64,000 bases of DNA, taken from positions 62,001 through 126,000 of the forward strand of contig DASVBS010000053.1 in the NCBI GenBank assembly GCA_036375715.1, read 5' to 3'. Numbering within the stretch: the stretch's first letter is position 1; each line of letters starts with the position of its first letter. This DNA comes from Longimicrobiaceae bacterium (GTDB lineage: Bacteria; Gemmatimonadota; Gemmatimonadetes; Longimicrobiales; Longimicrobiaceae). A program made the translations under genes and the position numbers. This document shows, in pieces, positions 28,978 through 38,427 of the stretch. Below the pieces are notes generated by a model that saw only the letters and a program-made list of their open reading frames with translations, did no database searches and was not told the origin of the DNA.

Positions 28978-30078
28978 ATGGCCGAGTTCGAGTTCGAACA
29001 GGAGAGCACGCCAGGCGCCCGGATGAAGGTGGTCGGGGTCGGCGGGGGCGGGGGTAATGCCGTGAACCGGATGATCGAAGAAGAGCTCGAGGGGGTCGAG
29101 TTCATCTCGGTCAACACCGACGCTCAGGCACTGAAGCAGAACCGCGCGGAGATCAAGGTCCAGATCGGCCGCAAGCTGACCCGCGGGCTGGGTGCGGGAG
29201 CCCGGCCGGAGATCGGGCGAGCCGCGCTCGAGGAGAACCGCGAGGATGTCGCCAAGGTTATCGAGGGCGCCGATCTCGTTTTCGTGACCGCCGGCATGGG
29301 GGGAGGTACCGGGACGGGGGCCGCGCCCCTCATCGCCGCAATGTCGCGTGACATGGGCGCCCTGACGATCGCCATCGTCACCAAGCCCTTCCTCTTCGAG
29401 GGTAAGAAGAGGATGCGTCAGGCCGAAGAGGGGCTGGCGGAGTTGAAGGAAGCCGTCGACACGGTGATCGTGGTGCCCAACGAGCGTCTCCTTTCCGTGG
29501 TCGGTCGCGGCACCACCTTCAAAGACGCCCTCAAGAAGGCCGACGAAGTCCTGCTGAACGCGACGCGGGGCATCAGCGACCTGATCCGGGTAACCGGCGA
29601 GGTCAACGTCGACTTCGCGGACGTGCGCACGGTCATGAGCAGCCGGGGGACGGCTTTGATGGGGAGCGGCTACGGCCGCGGGCCGAATCGGGCCGTGGAA
29701 GCTGCCCAGGCGGCGATCAGCAGTCCGCTGCTCGACAACATCTCGATCGAAGGGGCGGCAGGGGTTCTGATCAACATCACCGGCGGGATGGACCTCGCGA
29801 TCGACGAGGTCACCACCATCAGCACCCTCATCCAGGAGGCGGCGGGCGAGGAGGCTGAGATCATCTTCGGAGCCGTCCACGACCCGGAGATCCAGGATGA
29901 GCTGCGGGTGACCGTCATCGCGACGGGCATGGACCGACGCCCCCCCGGCCGTACCTTTGCGTCCCGTACGTCGCGCCCGACGCCGGCTCCGTTGACCACA
30001 CTTCCGCAGCCCACCCGGCTCCCGGATCCGAACGACCTCTCCATCCCCACCTTCATCCGGAAGCAGACCCGCGGCTGA
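28978..30078 (+). CDS. ftsZ: Cell division protein FtsZ
   Basis: 366 residues. The tubulin GTP-binding signature [12 protein letters not shown] lies at 107-118 and the T7 loop with catalytic acids in [11 protein letters not shown]; the N-terminal [15 protein letters not shown] binds nucleotide. The C-terminal peptide [14 protein letters not shown] is the tail that binds FtsA, ZipA or SepF-like tethers, joined by a rather short linker of about 40 residues. It polymerises into the Z-ring at midcell. GAGGAG is 8-9 bases ahead of the ATG. No dcw-cluster genes (ftsA, ftsQ, mur genes) adjoin it, so it is a solitary or second ftsZ. Confidence 0.95.
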   Translation: MAEFEFEQESTPGARMKVVGVGGGGGNAVNRMIEEELEGVEFISVNTDAQALKQNRAEIKVQIGRKLTRGLGAGARPEIGRAALEENREDVAKVIEGADLVFVTAGMGGGTGTGAAPLIAAMSRDMGALTIAIVTKPFLFEGKKRMRQAEEGLAELKEAVDTVIVVPNERLLSVVGRGTTFKDALKKADEVLLNATRGISDLIRVTGEVNVDFADVRTVMSSRGTALMGSGYGRGPNRAVEAAQAAISSPLLDNISIEGAAGVLINITGGMDLAIDEVTTISTLIQEAAGEEAEIIFGAVHDPEIQDELRVTVIATGMDRRPPGRTFASRTSRPTPAPLTTLPQPTRLPDPNDLSIPTFIRKQTRG

Positions 30079-30113
30079 GCTCGCCACGGGGGCCCCGCCG
30101 GCCGCAGGCTGGC

Positions 30114-30965
30114 TCAGCTGGCGATCTTTTGCAGCCGACGGAATTCGTCGGCGAGCTCCTCCAGCCGCTGTGCCAGCGCGTCCGGTCGCGAAGCCAGCTC
30201 AGGGAAGGCATCGCACAGCCAGTGGGCGATCTTCCGCTCGGCATCCTCCCCACACAGCGCCAGCGCCTCCGCAATCGACACCTCGTAGTGCAGCAGGAGC
30301 GCTCCACTCTCCATCTCGATTTCCGGCCGGATGCCCAGCGCCGCGAGACGCATGGAGACGCTGCGGACCTCCGCCTCGCTCCCCGGACGCAGCTCGATGC
30401 GGGTGGTGGCGGGGAAGTGGAAGAAGAGGGTCAGGTGCTCGGCCATCAGCCGATCTTCCAGCGGCAGCCGGCACTGCTCGTCGGACGGCGCGAGGCGAAG
30501 GCCGCCGGCCTCCCTCCGCCGCGCCGTCTCGAGTACCCGGTCGATCGCCCCCAGCAGGTGCTTCTGTTCGACCGGCATCACTAGGGCCCCGCGGAAACCC
30601 TCCTCACGCAGCGTTTCCTCCGCCACCGTGTCCGACGTCAGCGCCAGAATCGGCACGTCCCTGAGGCCGGATCGCTCTGCGAGCTCGGCCGCCAGCGCGA
30701 TCCCTTTGCCGTCTTCCAGCGCCCGGTCGAGCAGGATCACGTCCGGACGCTCGGCACGGATCAGCCGGAGCGCCTGCTCGCGTGAAGCCGCCTCCAGGGT
30801 GCGGTAGCCGTGGTACTGGAGCGTGCGCGATAGTGCGTGGCGAAGGGAGCTGTACCCGTGCACCACCAGGATCGTCTCCAGTGCCACCGATTCCTCCCAG
30901 ATCGAGTCGACGAGCGGCTCCAGCAGCTCGTCCCCGGCCTGACCGTGGCGTTCCTCAGTGGTCAT
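30114..30965 (-). CDS. Degenerate receiver-domain protein, third gene of the NHEJ operon
   Basis: 283 residues. Residues 31-145 are a CheY-like receiver domain (ILVVHGYSSLRHAL, VILLDRALEDGKG). Asp80 is the likely phospho-acceptor and Thr110 is present. The first acidic pocket is altered (VVH instead of VDD) and the conserved Lys is Met130 (ALVMPVEQ), so normal phosphorylation is doubtful. The C-terminal 130 residues (LFFHFPATTRIELRP) match no family I know. It ends convergent to ftsZ and lies 63 bases downstream of ligD on the same strand. Confidence 0.75.
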   Translation of the reverse strand: MTTEERHGQAGDELLEPLVDSIWEESVALETILVVHGYSSLRHALSRTLQYHGYRTLEAASREQALRLIRAERPDVILLDRALEDGKGIALAAELAERSGLRDVPILALTSDTVAEETLREEGFRGALVMPVEQKHLLGAIDRVLETARRREAGGLRLAPSDEQCRLPLEDRLMAEHLTLFFHFPATTRIELRPGSEAEVRSVSMRLAALGIRPEIEMESGALLLHYEVSIAEALALCGEDAERKIAHWLCDAFPELASRPDALAQRLEELADEFRRLQKIAS

Positions 30966-31028
30966 CTCACCCGTGGAAGATGAAGTGAACCTGCTGGCTT
31001 CGTGCTCGTCAGCTCCGGGCGAACGCCC

Positions 31029-33818
31029 TCAGTCACCCCCCGCCAGCAGCGGCTCCAGGGAATTCGGTCGACGCATCGCGGGAGCCCATAGATCCCCCAC
31101 CTCTCGAACCCGGTCCGGTACGGTTTCCAGGGTGAACTCCGCGAGGTCCAGCTCGTCCGTCAGCTCGGACCAATCCAGGGGAGTCGATACTGTCGCGTCG
31201 GGCTTTGCCCGCACCGAGTAGACCCCGGCGATCGTCTTCCCCAGGATGTTCTGCAGGTAGTCCACGTACACCGTGCCGTGGGGCCGCTTCTTGACCATCC
31301 GCTCAACGGTCGCCTCGCGCGGATGCCTGTGCGCCACTCGCGTGGCGATGATCTGCGCCACCAGCGTCGCCGCTTCCAGGGGTGTGTCCGGGGGGAGCGG
31401 GAGGTAGATGTGGAGCCCTTTCGAACCGGAGGTCTTCAGCGCTCCGTGCAGAGAGAAAGCGTCCATCTCTTCTTTTACCCACCGCGCGACCTGGACGACC
31501 TGCTGGAAGTCGGCCCCCGGTCCCGGATCGAGGTCGAGGATCGTATAGTCGGCGCTCTCCAAGTGCCCCACGCGAGAATGCCAGGGGTCGTAGGAGATGG
31601 CGCCGAGCTGGATCGTGTAGAGCAGCGTCGTCAAGTTGCCACCCACCAGGCGCGGCCTGGCTTCCTTTTCACCGTTGAGGGCGACCAGTTCCACCCGGAC
31701 CCCCTCCGGTGGATCCTCCGGCGCCGCCTGCTGATAGAACGCCTCCTCTTCGATGCCGTTGGGATACCGCTTCAGCACCAGCGGTCGATCCTCCATCCAG
31801 GGGAGGATCAGGTCGGCCATCTCAGCATAATACGCGAGCAGGTCGCCCTTGGTTAGCTTCTTCTTCGGGAAGAAGACCTTGCCCGGGTTGGTGATGTCGA
31901 GCCGGTGCGGCCCCAGGGTCAGCGTGCCTCCCCTGCGGGATTCCTGCAGCGCTCGAATCTGGCGGACGACCGCTCCGTCCAGACTTGGGTCGCGATCCGG
32001 CGGCCCGGGATTGCCCTTCCTTGAAGCCCGCGCATTCGACGACCGCCTACGCTTCCGCGTTTTGCCTTCCGAATCCTTCTTCTTTCCCCCCGAATCCTTT
32101 TTTCCCTTCGAGTCTTCGCCAGGCTCCTCGATCCTGGCCGGTGGTTCCCGTACCACCTCGCGTGGATCCTTATCGTCTCTGAAGCCGACGAACACCCCCT
32201 GCCGAACGATTCCGCGCGAGGTCCATTCGTTGAAGCGGATCTGCACGACCACCTTCGGCGACACCCAGTGGGCGCGCTCGTTGGTCTCGGGCTCCTCCCG
32301 GAAAGGCGACGTCTTGCGCTCGAGCGGCTTCAGTCGCCGCTCCATCTCGCGAAGTGTCTGGGCGTTGAAGCCCGTGCCGGTATGGCCCGCGTAGATCAGG
32401 TCGCCGTCCTCATAGTATCCCAGCAGGATCGCTCCGAGGTGCTGGCGACTGCGCCGCGGCTCAGTCCATCCCCCGACCACGAACTCCTGGGTGTTCTCGA
32501 GCTTCACCTTCACCCAGTCGTCAGTCCGCTGACCGGGCCGGTACTTCGACGTTCGCCGCTTGGCGATCAGCCCCTCCCAGCGTCCCTCGCGCGCCCGAGC
32601 CTCCATCGCCTTCCGATCGGAGGACGTGTCGCCGAGGCGGAGGATCGACCCCGTGCGCCCTTCGAGCAGCTCCTCCAGCCGCTCACGGCGGGCGTCCCAG
32701 GGCTCGTCGACGAGGACCTCCTCGCCGGCCAGGATCACGTCGAATACGACCAGGGCAGCGGGCTGCTCCTCGGCCAGCCTCTGGATCCGTCGTGAATCCG
32801 TCACATGCATCCGGCCCTGGAGCGACTCGAAGCGCACGATCTCATCCCCTTGCAGCCCGACGATCTCCCCATCCAGGACCAGGGGCATACCCAGATCATT
32901 GGCCAGGTCAGTCAGCGCTTCCGTCACCTCCGGGAATTGCTTCGCCTTGTCGTTCGCATTGCGGGTGATGAGCGCTGCGCCCACGTCGGTGGCAAAGGCC
33001 AGCACGCGGATGCCGTCGTACTTCGGCTCGAAGGTGAAATCGCGCTCGTTCGGGATGGAAGCGCCGGAGCGCGCCAGCATGGGGAGCAGCCCCGAGAGGT
33101 CAGGCGCCGGAGCATCTTCGCCGGGTGACGATGCCCGCTTTCTGCTCTTGGACTTACCCCCGTCCTTGGTGGCGCCGTCCCCCCGATTCGAATGCCAGAC
33201 TCGCGAGCCACCCTTCCCTCTGGCGATCTCCTCCATCGTGCGTCCGGTCGCGACGGAGGTGGTTACCTCGGCGGTAATGTCGCGCGACCCGTCGGCTTCT
33301 TCGTCCCGGTGCTTGATCAGGAGCCACTGCGGCTTGTTTTCATCCCCGCCTCTGGTGCGCACCAGGGCGAAGGAGCCGCGGAGCCGCTCGCCGTGGAGGG
33401 TGAAGGAGATCTTGCCGGCGTGATATCCCCGTCGGATTGCCTTCGCGTCGCTTTCGCGAGGACCCTTCTCGTCGGCGGTGTAGGTGCCGCGATCCCAGAG
33501 CATCACCGTCCCGCCGCCGTATTCGCCCTGCGGGATGGTCCCCTCGAAGTCGTTGTACTCGATCGGGTGGTCCTCGACCTCCATGGCCAGGCGCTTGACT
33601 GAGGGGTCGAGGCTCGGGCCCTTGGGAACGGCCCAGCTCTTCATCACGCCGTCGAGCTCGAGCCGCAGGTCATAGTGCAGCTGACGGGCGTCGTGCTTCT
33701 GAATCACGAACTCCAGACCGTCGGCCGGCCCACGCCGCTTCTTGCTGCCCCGTGGCTCGGCGGTCTTGCTGAAGTCGCGTTTGCTCCGGTAGGTAGAGAG
33801 GCTGGATTTTGCGGCCAT
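31029..33818 (-). CDS. ligD: Multifunctional DNA ligase D (NHEJ)
   Basis: 929 residues with domains in the order 3'-phosphoesterase, ATP-dependent ligase, polymerase/primase, as in Pseudomonas and unlike mycobacteria. Phosphoesterase: residues about 30-190 with His42 and His48 in KHDARQLHYD. Ligase: nucleophile Lys266 in EPKYDGIRV, then VLDGEIV. Polymerase: roughly residues 640-929 with catalytic DYTILDLDPG. A Lys/Ser/Arg-rich linker separates ligase and polymerase. It trims, fills and seals double-strand breaks held by Ku, whose gene lies 47 bases upstream on the same strand. All key residues look intact. Confidence 0.96.
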   Translation of the reverse strand: MAAKSSLSTYRSKRDFSKTAEPRGSKKRRGPADGLEFVIQKHDARQLHYDLRLELDGVMKSWAVPKGPSLDPSVKRLAMEVEDHPIEYNDFEGTIPQGEYGGGTVMLWDRGTYTADEKGPRESDAKAIRRGYHAGKISFTLHGERLRGSFALVRTRGGDENKPQWLLIKHRDEEADGSRDITAEVTTSVATGRTMEEIARGKGGSRVWHSNRGDGATKDGGKSKSRKRASSPGEDAPAPDLSGLLPMLARSGASIPNERDFTFEPKYDGIRVLAFATDVGAALITRNANDKAKQFPEVTEALTDLANDLGMPLVLDGEIVGLQGDEIVRFESLQGRMHVTDSRRIQRLAEEQPAALVVFDVILAGEEVLVDEPWDARRERLEELLEGRTGSILRLGDTSSDRKAMEARAREGRWEGLIAKRRTSKYRPGQRTDDWVKVKLENTQEFVVGGWTEPRRSRQHLGAILLGYYEDGDLIYAGHTGTGFNAQTLREMERRLKPLERKTSPFREEPETNERAHWVSPKVVVQIRFNEWTSRGIVRQGVFVGFRDDKDPREVVREPPARIEEPGEDSKGKKDSGGKKKDSEGKTRKRRRSSNARASRKGNPGPPDRDPSLDGAVVRQIRALQESRRGGTLTLGPHRLDITNPGKVFFPKKKLTKGDLLAYYAEMADLILPWMEDRPLVLKRYPNGIEEEAFYQQAAPEDPPEGVRVELVALNGEKEARPRLVGGNLTTLLYTIQLGAISYDPWHSRVGHLESADYTILDLDPGPGADFQQVVQVARWVKEEMDAFSLHGALKTSGSKGLHIYLPLPPDTPLEAATLVAQIIATRVAHRHPREATVERMVKKRPHGTVYVDYLQNILGKTIAGVYSVRAKPDATVSTPLDWSELTDELDLAEFTLETVPDRVREVGDLWAPAMRRPNSLEPLLAGGD

Positions 33819-33865
33819 GGGGGCGGGTCAGGACGTCGAGCCGGGGCGGGACGTGACGACCCGCG

Positions 33866-34702
33866 TCACGCCGACTTCCGGCGCTTCGAGGTGCCGCTCT
33901 TCTTCTTGCGGCTTGCAGAGGGCTTCTTCGATTTGCCCTCGAGGCTCTCCTTCAAGCGATCCATGAGGTCGATGACCCCGGTCATCTCAGGCTCGGGCGC
34001 CTCGCGGAGGGTCACCTTCTTACCCTTCATCTTGGCCTGGATGATCTTCTCGAGGTTGTCCCGGTACTCGTCCTTGTACTTCTCCGGCTTGAACTCCTCG
34101 GTGAGGTTGCCGACGAGCTGCTCGGCCATCTGCAGCTCCTGGGGCCGGTAGTCGGCGCCGGGGAAGCGGTACTCGGAGGCGTCGAGAACCTCGTCGGCGA
34201 AGCGCATCAGGTCCAGCACCATGGCATCGTGCAACGGCTTGATCGAAGCCAGATACTGCCGCTTGCGCAAGGTGATCGTTCCGATACCGAGCGTGCCCGT
34301 GTTCTTCATCGCGTCGCGCAGGAGCGCGTAAGCCCGCTCGCCTCCCTTCTGCGGAATCAGGTAATACGGCTTCTCGAAGTAGCGCGGATCGACGTCGTCT
34401 TCCGGTGCAAAGTCCTGGATCTCGAAAGTCTTGTTGGTGGCCAATGCCGCCTTCTCGAAATCCGCATCGGTCAGCACCACGTAGCGTTCCTTCTGGTACT
34501 CGTAGCCTTTGACGATGTCGTCCCAGGCGACCTCCTTGCCATCGTCCTTGCAGACGCGCTCGTACTTCACCGGACAGTAATCGCCCTTCCCTTTCGGGGC
34601 GAGGAGCTTGAACGAGAGGTCGTGGGAGCGCACCGCCGCTTCGAGGCGAACGGGAATGTTCACCAGGCCGAAGGCGATTGCCCCAGTCCATATGCTGGCC
34701 AT
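33866..34702 (-). CDS. ku: Ku protein (NHEJ DNA-end binding)
   Basis: 278 residues, normal for bacterial Ku. It starts MASIWTGAIAFGLVNIPVRL, has the core segment GTLGIGTITLRKRQYLASIKP and the C-terminal region RPQELQMAEQLV that precedes the ligase-interacting tail. The last 25 residues are extremely Lys/Ser/Arg-rich, as in Ku proteins that thread along DNA. It binds broken ends as a homodimer ring and recruits LigD, encoded just downstream. The frame is open to 35053, but the start is ATG 34702, which fits the family and has AAGG upstream. Confidence 0.96.
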   Translation of the reverse strand: MASIWTGAIAFGLVNIPVRLEAAVRSHDLSFKLLAPKGKGDYCPVKYERVCKDDGKEVAWDDIVKGYEYQKERYVVLTDADFEKAALATNKTFEIQDFAPEDDVDPRYFEKPYYLIPQKGGERAYALLRDAMKNTGTLGIGTITLRKRQYLASIKPLHDAMVLDLMRFADEVLDASEYRFPGADYRPQELQMAEQLVGNLTEEFKPEKYKDEYRDNLEKIIQAKMKGKKVTLREAPEPEMTGVIDLMDRLKESLEGKSKKPSASRKKKSGTSKRRKSA

Positions 34703-34880
34703 GCGGACCTTGCCGGTTCGAGAAAAGTCGTCCCCGCCCGAAATCGTGACGTGGAACCGGGTTCGGAACGCAAGCAAAATGCCGGCTGCGAGCCCCGGCA
34801 CGGGCTTCGCATCCTCGCACGAGCGGGTGGGGGTTGGAGGGCCGCCGTGAGCATCGAAACCGAGCCAACCGGAGGAGCAG

Positions 34881-35177
34881 ATGCCCAGAGGATGGAGCAA
34901 CAAGGACGAGCGCAAATACGAGCATATCAAGGAGAGCTCGCAGGAGCGCGGCGCGTCCGAGCGGCGTGCCAAGGAGATTGCCGCCCGCACGGTGAATAAG
35001 GGGCGCCGGCAATCGGGCCGCACTCCGAACCGCACCACCCAAGGAACGGGCAATCCGAACCGCGGCTACGAGGCCCGCACCCGCGACGAGCTGTACAACA
35101 TTGCGAAGGAGCGGAACATCCCGGGCCGCAGCAGCATGAACAAGCAGGAACTCATTCAGGCGCTGCGCAGGCGGTAA
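34881..35177 (+). CDS. Small basic Rho-N-domain protein (often annotated plasmid stabilization protein)
   Basis: 98 residues, very basic. The first half (WSNKDERKYEHIKESSQERG, then RRAKEIAARTVNKGRR) is found in small ku-associated and plasmid stabilization-like proteins. The second half (TRDELYNIAKERNIPGRSSM, then NKQELIQAL) resembles the Rho termination factor N-terminal/SAP-like helix-extended-loop-helix fold that binds nucleic acid. A strong GGAGGAG ribosome site precedes the ATG. Divergent from ku by 178 bases. A role in DNA repair or DNA compaction is an inference from the neighbours. Confidence 0.8.
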   Translation: MPRGWSNKDERKYEHIKESSQERGASERRAKEIAARTVNKGRRQSGRTPNRTTQGTGNPNRGYEARTRDELYNIAKERNIPGRSSMNKQELIQALRRR

Positions 35178-35348
35178 TCGGTGGGCGGCTCCCCGGGAGG
35201 CGGGGAAGCGGAAGCTCGAGGTGCCCCGGGGCCCGCCGCCTCGTCCGAGTCTCGACGGCCATCCGGTTGTCCATGGCCGTCGATCAACGTGCTTCGGGTC
35301 TAGACGGCCCTCGCTACCTGCAGCGGTTTCTCCTCACCATTCAGGCTG

Positions 35349-37211
35349 ATGCGCGCCCTCCCTGCAGCTGACGCCGTGCCGCCCGAGGGCCAGCTCGACC
35401 GCACCGGCTGCCCCCGCGGGCGGCACACCGCGATCATCGATTGGCGTGCCCCCACCGGCCTGAGTGGGCGGCGCATAGTGATCGTCGGTGCGGTCGCGGC
35501 ACTGCTGCTGGGGTGCTCAGCAGAGAGGCGGGAGACTGGCGATGCCCGGTTGCGAGTCGGCTTCGTCGAGCTCGAGGAGGGTGGAGAAAGCGCGCTGCAC
35601 GGTGCGGAAATGGGCGCCGAGGAGGCGCGGCACGCCGGCGAGCTCGTCGGGCGCAGCTTCGAGCTTCTCCTCGAAGAGGCCGAGTCACCGGAGGAGGCCG
35701 TAGCCGCCGCGGAGCGTCTCGCCAACAGCGGGGTCGTTGCCGTCATCGGCGGGTTCGACGCTCCCACCTGCCGGGCTCTCTCCGAGACGGCCGACCGTCT
35801 GCGGATCCTCTTCCTCAACGTCGGCTGCAGGGAGGACGCGCTGCGGACCGACCGTAGCCGCTACACGCTGCACGTCGAGGGGAGCAAGGCGATGTACGAG
35901 GCCGGCCTTGGTCGGTTCGGCCGTGAGGCGGTGCTCTGGCACGGAGAGCTGGAACGGTTCGGGGCGGCCCAGCTCAACGATCGTTTTGAGCAACACATCG
36001 GGAACTCAGCGGACGCTCTTGGCTGGGCCAGCTGGATGGCGGTCAAGATTGTCTGGGAGGCCTTTTCCGCCGCCGGGGCGGCTGAGCCTGATTCGCTGCT
36101 GGCTGTGCTCACCGCGCCGGAGGCGCGGTTCGACGGACACAAGGGCGAGCCGCTGACCTTCGATCACCGTACCCGTCAGCTCCAGCAGCCTCTCTTCGCT
36201 CGACCCCTCGGCCGACAGGTTCGCGGGCAGGGCTCCGCGGCCCTCGCCCGACACGAGGCACTTCCCCACCCGTCCGAGATTGACGTGGGGCCGGGACCCT
36301 TTCTCTACGTGAGCAACGAGGGCTCGGTCGACGTCACCGTAGTGGGGCTGGAGCGCGGCGAGGCCATTGCCCGGCTCCCCGTGGCGCGGCGCCCGCGAGG
36401 ACTCCACCTCGATCCCTCCGGCGAACGCCTCTACGTAGCGCTCAGCGACGACTCGCCGCGCTCCGAAAGCGACCAGGACGGAGTGGCCGTGTTCGACCTG
36501 CGGCATGGCGGGGAGCAGCGGAGCTACGCGGTCGGGAGCGACCCGGAGCAGTTCGTGATCTCGCCCGACGGCGAGCGGCTCTATGCCGCGAACGAGGATG
36601 CGGGGACAGCTACTGCAACCGGGCTCATCACCGGACAGGTGCTGGCCACCGTGGTGGTCGGTATCGAGCCCGAAGGCGTGGCCGTAAGCCCCGACGGGAA
36701 GTGGGTCTACATCACCGCGGAGACCAGCAATACCGTCTCGGTGATCGATACGCGCAGCAACGAGGTGGTTGCCACCTTCCTGGTGGGAGTTCGACCGCGT
36801 GCGGCCGCATTCTCCCCCGGTGGAGATCGGGCCTATGTGACGAACGAGATCAGCGGGACAGTGTCGGTGGTGGCAGTTCCACAGCACGCCGTAATAGAAA
36901 CCCTTTCCCTCCCTGAGGGATCCCGGCCTGTGGGCATCGCTGTCGCGCCCGACGGGCGTCGCGTTTACGTGGCCACCGGGCACCACAACACCGTGGCGGT
37001 GGTGGATCCGGCACGGGGCGAGGTGATCGCCGACGTGCCGGTAGGAAAACGCCCGTGGGGGGTCACTCTGTCGCCGGAGGGGCGCTTTGCCTATACGGCC
37101 AATGGCGTCTCGAACGACGTCACCGAGATCGACACGGAAGCGCTGCGCGCCACGCGCACGATCCCCGTCGGTGAAAGGCCCTGGGGCGTTGCCTTCGCCC
37201 GGGCGCGGTGA
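35349..37211 (+). CDS. Fusion of PQQ-associated ABC substrate-binding-like domain and YVTN beta-propeller
   Basis: 620 residues. The lipobox VAALLLGC is followed by a type-1 periplasmic binding-like domain (about 65-315) with PQQ-dependent-catabolism features (VIGGFDAPTCRALSETAD, LERFGAAQLNDRF, FDGHKGEPLTFDHR); its middle part appears shortened. Residues about 325-620 hold YVTN-type propeller repeats (VGIEPEGVAVSPDGKWVYIT, then TNEISGTVSVV). In other bacteria related propellers and binding proteins are separate genes near PQQ-dependent dehydrogenases. It would be an envelope lipoprotein that binds a small ligand or scaffolds a dehydrogenase. The exact start is uncertain. It runs straight into ctaG, 4 bases downstream. 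Confidence 0.75.
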   Translation: MRALPAADAVPPEGQLDRTGCPRGRHTAIIDWRAPTGLSGRRIVIVGAVAALLLGCSAERRETGDARLRVGFVELEEGGESALHGAEMGAEEARHAGELVGRSFELLLEEAESPEEAVAAAERLANSGVVAVIGGFDAPTCRALSETADRLRILFLNVGCREDALRTDRSRYTLHVEGSKAMYEAGLGRFGREAVLWHGELERFGAAQLNDRFEQHIGNSADALGWASWMAVKIVWEAFSAAGAAEPDSLLAVLTAPEARFDGHKGEPLTFDHRTRQLQQPLFARPLGRQVRGQGSAALARHEALPHPSEIDVGPGPFLYVSNEGSVDVTVVGLERGEAIARLPVARRPRGLHLDPSGERLYVALSDDSPRSESDQDGVAVFDLRHGGEQRSYAVGSDPEQFVISPDGERLYAANEDAGTATATGLITGQVLATVVVGIEPEGVAVSPDGKWVYITAETSNTVSVIDTRSNEVVATFLVGVRPRAAAFSPGGDRAYVTNEISGTVSVVAVPQHAVIETLSLPEGSRPVGIAVAPDGRRVYVATGHHNTVAVVDPARGEVIADVPVGKRPWGVTLSPEGRFAYTANGVSNDVTEIDTEALRATRTIPVGERPWGVAFARAR

Positions 37212-37215
37212 AGCA

Positions 37216-38184
37216 ATGTCGCGCCCGCCGATCTGCGCACGGTGTGCGGCGATTGTCCAAGCGGCCTTCGTGGGGTCGTTGCTGATGAACCTGGCTGCCC
37301 GTCCTGCATGGGCCCACGCGGGCGAGCCGCTGGCGCCGCATGACCTCTGGGGTGCCTGGTTGGAGGATCCCGCGGCCCTGGCTGTAATCGGTTTGGCGAG
37401 CTGGCTGTACGCTCGAGGGTGTGGGGCCCTTTGGGCGCGGGCCGGAATGGGTCGAGGGATCCCGCGCTGGCGACTCTGGAGCTACTCGACCGGCGTCTTG
37501 GTGCTCCTCCTCGCGCTGGTCAGCCCCCTCGATCCGCTGGGAGGTGCACTCTTCAGCGCGCACATGGTGCAGCACGAGCTGCTCATCATGGTTGCCGCGC
37601 CCTTGCTGCTGCTGGGCCATCCACTGCTAGCCTTCACGTGGGCCCTCCCGCGACCGTGGCGGAAGCCACTCGGCCGAAGGATCCGAACGCCGCCCGTGCG
37701 CGCCCTCTGGCGGTGGCTGACCCGACCTGCGGTTGCCTGGACGCTGTATGCCATCGCCCTCTGGCTCTGGCATACTCCACGGCTGTACGAGGCGGCGCTG
37801 ACGAGCGAGCCCGTGCACCTTCTGCAGCACCTCTCCTTCTTCGCGACCGCGCTGCTCTTCTGGTGGCCGGTCCTACATCCCAGCCCGTACCGCCGCCTGG
37901 GGGCGGTCCTCGCCGTCTTTTACCTCTTCGCGACCGCCCTGCATGGAAGCGCCCTGGGAGCGTTCCTCAGCCTGTCCCGGCGCGCCTGGTATCCAGCGTA
38001 CGAGGAGGGAGTGGCCAGGTGGGGGATGACCCTGCTGGAGGACCAGCAGCTCGGCGGTCTGATCATGTGGATTCCCTTCGGCGCGCTCTACCCCGCGATC
38101 GCCCTAGGCTTGCTCGGACACTGGCTTCGACGGCCCAACGAGCAGGCCGGCCACGTCCCCATTGTCCCTGCCTCCAAGGTCTGA
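37216..38184 (+). CDS. ctaG: CtaG (caa3-type) cytochrome c oxidase assembly protein
   Basis: 322 residues with about seven hydrophobic segments. Family motifs are HMVQHELLIMVAAPLLLLG, LWLWHTPRLYEAAL and LLQHLSFFATALLFWWPVL, with several His in the membrane as expected for copper binding. CtaG of the caa3 type helps insert copper into cytochrome oxidase at the inner membrane. The N-terminus (MSRPPICARC) has a Cys pair and a signal-like segment. It starts 4 bases after the preceding stop, so it is co-transcribed with the binding/propeller fusion. The upstream open frame to 37087 overlaps that gene and is not used. Confidence 0.88.
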   Translation: MSRPPICARCAAIVQAAFVGSLLMNLAARPAWAHAGEPLAPHDLWGAWLEDPAALAVIGLASWLYARGCGALWARAGMGRGIPRWRLWSYSTGVLVLLLALVSPLDPLGGALFSAHMVQHELLIMVAAPLLLLGHPLLAFTWALPRPWRKPLGRRIRTPPVRALWRWLTRPAVAWTLYAIALWLWHTPRLYEAALTSEPVHLLQHLSFFATALLFWWPVLHPSPYRRLGAVLAVFYLFATALHGSALGAFLSLSRRAWYPAYEEGVARWGMTLLEDQQLGGLIMWIPFGALYPAIALGLLGHWLRRPNEQAGHVPIVPASKV

Positions 38185-38427
38185 GTCACCAGGGACCCGG
38201 CGTCCAGGGTCCGAGTCAGAGGAGGCCGCTATCTTCTCATCCGGCGGGGGGTGGCACCGAGGGGCGCCGCTCATTGCGCCAGGAAGCTCGCTTCTGCGCG
38301 GCGGTCGACGGCGCGCCGCTGGTGACCATACGCACCTCAAATCGCGCCGGACCACCCGATCATTGCTCGTAGTCGGCCTTCGGCCATAGATTGGCGCTGG
38401 CCGAAAGTTTCCCGAACCTCGCTCGCC

